Source: Chrysemys picta bellii
Taxonomy: Eukaryota; Chordata; Testudines; Emydidae
Assembly: GCF_011386835.1 (NCBI RefSeq)
Contig: NC_088796.1
Coordinates: 88,519,468-88,583,467, forward strand
Direction of reading: 5' to 3'
DNA length: 64,000 nt
In this document: positions 59,721 to 64,000 of the stretch, piece by piece
Numbering within the stretch: the stretch's first letter is position 1
Layout of the letters: the number at the start of each line of letters is the position of its first letter
Translations under genes and position numbers: made by a program
The notes under the pieces: model-generated
Told to the model about the DNA's origin: nothing
Seen by the model: only the letters and a program-made list of their open reading frames with translations
Database searches by the model: none

Positions 59721-61129
59721 TGGCCCACCCTGGTATCTAGCCACTTTTAATAGGATAGTTTATCAGAGTCCTGGCTAGGAATTTTTGGGCCCCAGCTGGA
59801 AACACTGATGGGATGGCCCTTTCTTATACCACCCAGTGGTAACTCCTGGAACAAATGTAAACATTTAGGACACAATTCTGCTTTCAGACCTGCACAGCAG
59901 ACATGGGCACATATCAGTGGGACTCTAAAAAGAGCAAAATATCAATCAAAATGAGCTGTGTGGCTCAGAGGGAAACATTTTGCCCTTGTGATTTTGTTCA
60001 CACTTCTAATTCATAGTGGCATAGGCTATCCCATTATTAAAGTCCCATATAACCACAGGGCTTATTATTAAACTCATGTAAATTGTTTCCTTCATTTGCA
60101 GTTCTGAAACTTAGGTACTTACAACAATCAACAACTACCCGAAAAGACAGATTAGTGGCCAAGCTTTTTCAGTTTGCTTCTTCTGTGCAACCCCAAAACA
60201 CCACACATAAAAAACTTGGACTTGACCCAGTTTCATTTTAAGACAGAGAAAACTTCACATTCCTCCAACCTGGTTATTCAATTATATTATGAAAATAACC
60301 CAACATGTTCAGCCATATTTTGTCCTGAACAATTTCACTGTAAAATACGAGATCCGTTTAAATTACTTACAAAAAAATAAGTATGAGATGAAAAGCTTCA
60401 CCTTTACTTTCTTTTGCTCGCTTGTAATTTTAAAACCATGAAACTGTTTTTATTTTAAATTTGTAGAAACCCCATATGCCACACTAGAGACCAGAGCACA
60501 TCTGCATGGCTTATAATCCTTTGCAAATATTCATGTAATGCTCAACTGAAACAGTGTGAGTTGGTGCAAATGTAATTGCAAGATAATTTATATGAAATTT
60601 CCTAATAAAGAGGTAGATGAGAAAGAAGAGATCACCTTTTGTCTTTCCAGCGAGAACTATTTTTTCTGAGATGAGAGGAGCAGAGGAGACCCATTAGAAA
60701 ATGAAAATGATTCATAGCGCTTTATAAATATTTGTGTATTATTGTTTAAATTCAGGAGAGCTGTACAAGTATAAACCAATTGCTATGCACCTGCTAAGAA
60801 GCTGTCTGGTTTTATATTTAATATTGCTGTACTCTTTAGGAAAAGTTTTTCTGCTTTTTTGGATATGGATAATTAGAAACAATTGTTATTGCTAGATTTA
60901 TGTGGAAACTCTGTTATTGCACTAAAAATATAGAAGAAATATAGGGCAGGTATTTTCATGAGGTCTAATAACTTTTCATATACTATTTTTATAGAGGTGA
61001 TTGGTTCACTCTTGGCTTTTACTTCTTTTTTCAAATTAAGGTGCATGAGAGAAACAATGGCATTGCCTAGGGTGCATACCCTACCTCCAAAATGTACACC
61101 TCTGGCCTGCATTGTTGACACGCCTATTA
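59721..61129. other. Unassigned AT-rich DNA
   Basis: No gene or clear repeat was recognised up to the CACTG-ended transposon. Confidence 0.35.
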
Positions 61130-63680
61130 CACTGGTCTATAATTTTTGAGAAGTCGTCTGCTTCAGAGATAAAATGTGCTATTTATTATGTATTTTGATG
61201 TGCTGAATTCAAATATGACAATTAAAACAACTGATTGGCTACTGTTTCTAAGATATTTAAGTTTTTACATTTTATGTCTATGTATATTGTGTAGATAGTA
61301 GAGTTTTAATCATAAATTGTAAACCTAGGTCTTTTCATGTGTTTATGGTTGCTTTACATGATAATATTTCACCTGTCCTGTTTATGTAACACTTTAAAAA
61401 TCAGCATAAGGGTTATATAAATACAATTTATTATGAAACAAAAGGCAAAAAACTATTCTGTACATAGTTTAGTCCTATTCAGTGTCTCTAGTCGGCACTT
61501 CTTGGCTTGTCTCTTGTATTCATTAAATGGAGCATCTCTTGTCACTGTCCAGCAATAGTCTGCAAGCATTGATGGGCTCCATTTGCCCTGATAGCATTTC
61601 TCCATTGCTGCAATGTCCTGCTGAAATCACTCGCCGTCTTCGTCGCTCACTGCTCCGCAGTTCAGTGGAAAAAAATCTAGATGAGAGTGCAAAAAATGTA
61701 TCTTTAGTGACATGTTGCAACCAAGGCTTTTGTATGCCTTGAAGAGGTTTGCCACCAACAACCTGTAGTTGTCTGCCTTGTTGTTTTCGAGAACATTTAT
61801 TGCCACTAACTGGAAGGCTTTCCATGCCGTCTTTTCCTTGCCACGCAGTGCATGGTCAAATGCATCATCTCGAAGAAGTTCACGAATCTGAGGACCAACA
61901 AAGACACCTTCCTTTATCTTAGCTTCACTTAACCTTGGAAATTTTCCACGGAGGTACTTGAAAGCTGCTTGTGTTTTGTCAATGGCCTTGACAAAGTTCT
62001 TCATCAGATCCAGCTTGATGTGTAAGGGTGGTAACAAAATCTTCCTTGATTCAACAAGTGGTGGATGCTGAACACTTTTCCTCCCAGGCTCCAATGACTG
62101 TCGGAGTGGCCAATCTTTTTTGATGTAGTGGGAATCTCTTGCACAACTATCCCGTTCACAGAGAAAACAGCAGTACCTTGTGTATCCAGTCTGCATACCA
62201 AGCAAGAGAGCAACAACCTTCAAATCGCCACAAAGCTGCCACTGATGTTGGTCATAGTTTATGCACCTCAAAAGTTGTTTCATGTTGTCATAGGTTTCCT
62301 TCATATGGACTGCATGACCAACTGGAATTGATGCCAAAACATTGCCATTATGCAGTAAAACAGCTTTAAGACTCGTCTTCAATGAATTAATGAACAGTCT
62401 CCACTCATCTGGATCGTGAACGATGTTGAGGGCTGCCATCACACCATCGATGTTGTTGCAGGCTACAAGATCACCTTCCATGAAGAAGAATGGGACAAGA
62501 TCCTTTTGACGGTCCCGGAACATGGAAACCCTAACATCACCTGCCAGGAGATTCCACTGCTGTAGTCTGGAGCCCAACAGCTCTGCCTTACTCTTGGGTA
62601 GTTCCAAATCCCTGACAAGGTCATTCCATTCACCTTGTGTTATGAGGTGTGGTTCAGAGGAGGAGGATGGGAGAAAATGTGGGTCCTGTGACATGGATGG
62701 TTCAGGACCAGAAGTTTCATCCTCTTCCTCTTCCTCATCTGACTCAAGTGAGAATGATTCTGATGCATCAGGAACCGGCAGTCCTTCTCCGTGGGGTACT
62801 GGGCGTATAGCTGATGGAATGTTTGGACAATGCACAGTCCACTTTTTCTTCTTTGACACACTTTTCCCAACTGGAGGCACCATGCAGAAGTAACAATTGC
62901 TGGTATGATCTGTTGGCTCTCTCCAAATCATTGGCACTGAAAAGGCAGAGATTTCCTTTTCCTGTTCAACCACTGGTGAAGATTTGTTGCACAAGTGTTG
63001 TAGCATATGTGTGGGACCCACCTCTTGTCCTGATCTCCAATTTTGCAGCCAAAATAAAGGTGATAGGCTTTCTTAACCATAGTGGTTATACTGCGCTTTT
63101 GTGATGCAAAAGTCACTTCACCACAAACATAGCGGAAGTTATCTGCACTGTTCACACAAGTACGAGGCATCTCTGCTCACTTTGGCTAAACAGAAATGTG
63201 TCCCTTTGCAAAATCAAACACTGACAAATAAGAGAGCACGACACTGTATGATTTCTAGAGCTGATATAGGGCAATTTGTTCAGCAGAGTGATGTAAGCTT
63301 TGTTATGATTGCATCATCCATGACTTCTAGGAATAACAGGATGCAATTCATTTCATGTATGACGCAATACCAGCTTCAGATTGCATCATTCATTGTTTTG
63401 CCTAAAAAGCAAGTACTGTCCAAACCCAGTCCTAGATTTATTCATAGATCCAGTCAAAGATGTATTTTAGTCATTTCTGGTTTAAATTGAGATCCCTTCC
63501 CTTTATAACTCACTTATCCTCCACCATTCCCAAGTCAAGGGTCATATATACTGACCCAATAGCATATCTTGAAAACTAGAGCCAATCAACAATTTTAAGC
63601 ATCATTTTCTTTCTCAGTGACCCAGAATTAGTAAAGTTTGACTACATTTATTTCAGAAGCATTTTGGATGTAGAGCAGTG
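61130..63680 (-). mobile_element. Full-length CACTG-ended DNA transposon, CMC-like
   Basis: The 2551-bp element begins CACTGGTCTATA and ends TGTAGAGCAGTG, with TTA on both sides (61127-61129, 63681-63683). Its ends match the split, deleted copy at 4669-10062 over hundreds of bases at high identity. It carries one transposase-like gene on the minus strand, now broken. CACTG ends with a 3-bp duplication are typical of CACTA/EnSpm elements; the assignment is inference because I recognise the protein family only as one that recurs in animal genomes. Confidence 0.82.
61453..63170 (-). pseudogene. Transposase-like gene of CACTG element, two lesions
   Basis: The N-terminal piece (from 63170) has Cys pairs (VCGEV, ICYNTC) and runs about 76 codons. 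A one-base frameshift near 62940 then passes reading to the long frame ending at 61627. That frame (464 codons) shows CYFC at 43-46 and HC at 64-65, an acidic run (94-103), NDLVRDLELPKSKAELLGSR, LLHNGN (222-227), CGDLKVV (264-270) and a CFLC Cys pair at 285-288, then LPPLHIKLDL. A TGA at 61627-61629 replaces the CGA found in the other copy (9300 region), and the frame is then open 57 more codons to a TAG at 61453. A CxxC inside the core suits CMC transposases. The intact protein would excise and insert the element. This copy is dead. Confidence 0.78.
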
Positions 63681-63683
63681 TTA

Positions 63684-64000
63684 TCTATGTATTTGGCTTC
63701 TTTTGAAGCAAATGGCAACCGTACTGAGTTGGGCAATCTTACACTGTCACTGCTTTTTTGACATGGAAAGATACCTACAGGGTGGAACTAGACTGAGATC
63801 ACTAAACTCATTCTTATTTGTTACCTGGACAAAATTGGGATGCAAGATGCCAGAAATGAAAGGTCATGTCACTTGCCATGTAAGAGCAGATCCTTTCTGT
63901 GGGATACTTGATCTCTCAAGGGTTTTATTTTAGTGCTGTCAAAAGGTTAAAGTGAAAATACATAATGGTGGTGATAATCTTCAGCAAAGTGAGTAGAGGA
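63684..64000. other. Unassigned flank
   Basis: There is nothing recognisable to the window end. An 89-codon frame at 63664 starts inside the transposon end and lacks a domain. Confidence 0.35.

Noticed and set aside
62522..62893. 123-codon plus-strand frame with a serine run
   Set aside because: It is antisense to the acidic region of the transposase-like gene; the serine run is the reverse of GAA/GAG codons.

Overview
This 64-kb window looks like a gene-free stretch of a sauropsid genome, most likely a hidden-necked (cryptodiran) turtle. That reading rests on abundant CR1 LINE fragments, a tRNA-headed SINE with a CR1-type tail resembling the tortoise Pol III/Cry SINE family, hAT-like miniature elements with 8-bp target duplications, a Penelope-like element, and an AT-rich unique background. 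I found no convincing host exon, rRNA gene, functional tRNA gene or CRISPR array. Every long open reading frame with recognisable protein features belongs to a mobile element.

Layout. Positions 1-4668 hold a hAT-like miniature element (1529-1748), a foldback repeat carrying tRNA-like modules (about 2225-2725) and an LTR-like repeat (about 2780-3915) whose relative lies inverted at about 15905-17010. Positions 4669-10062 hold a nested pair. An internally deleted DNA transposon with CACTG termini was split by a 4.1-kb LTR retrotransposon (5071-9194) with near-identical LTRs, a 5-bp target duplication, a primer-binding site, a polypurine tract and one uninterrupted 940-codon ORF. That ORF encodes gag with a SCAN-like capsid, a zinc knuckle, an aspartic protease and an integrase zinc finger, but no integrase core, reverse transcriptase or RNase H. 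Next is a 5'-truncated Penelope-like element (10103-12195) with a 12-bp target duplication, RT and GIY-YIG domains, and a hammerhead-like motif near its 3' end.

From 12.2 to 29.4 kb the DNA is mostly unrecognised, with a Cry-like SINE, MIR-like pieces, two more hAT-like elements (one carrying a GC-rich minisatellite), palindromic miniature repeats and CR1 tails. From 29.4 to 32.5 kb there are three CR1 fragments in opposite orientations. From 32.5 to 61 kb the sequence is AT-rich, with further CR1 copies (39.2-40.6, 54.0-56.5 kb), an LTR-like repeat flanked by an unexplained 55-bp direct repeat (45.2-46.5 kb), a GC-rich palindromic element (47.7-48.0 kb) and microsatellites. The window ends with a full-length copy (61130-63680) of the same CACTG-ended transposon that was split at 5 kb. 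Its transposase-like gene is broken by a frameshift and a premature stop.

The mobile elements give a relative order: the CACTG transposon inserted first, one copy lost its coding interior, and the LTR retrotransposon entered that copy recently. No genes here appear to work together in a host pathway.
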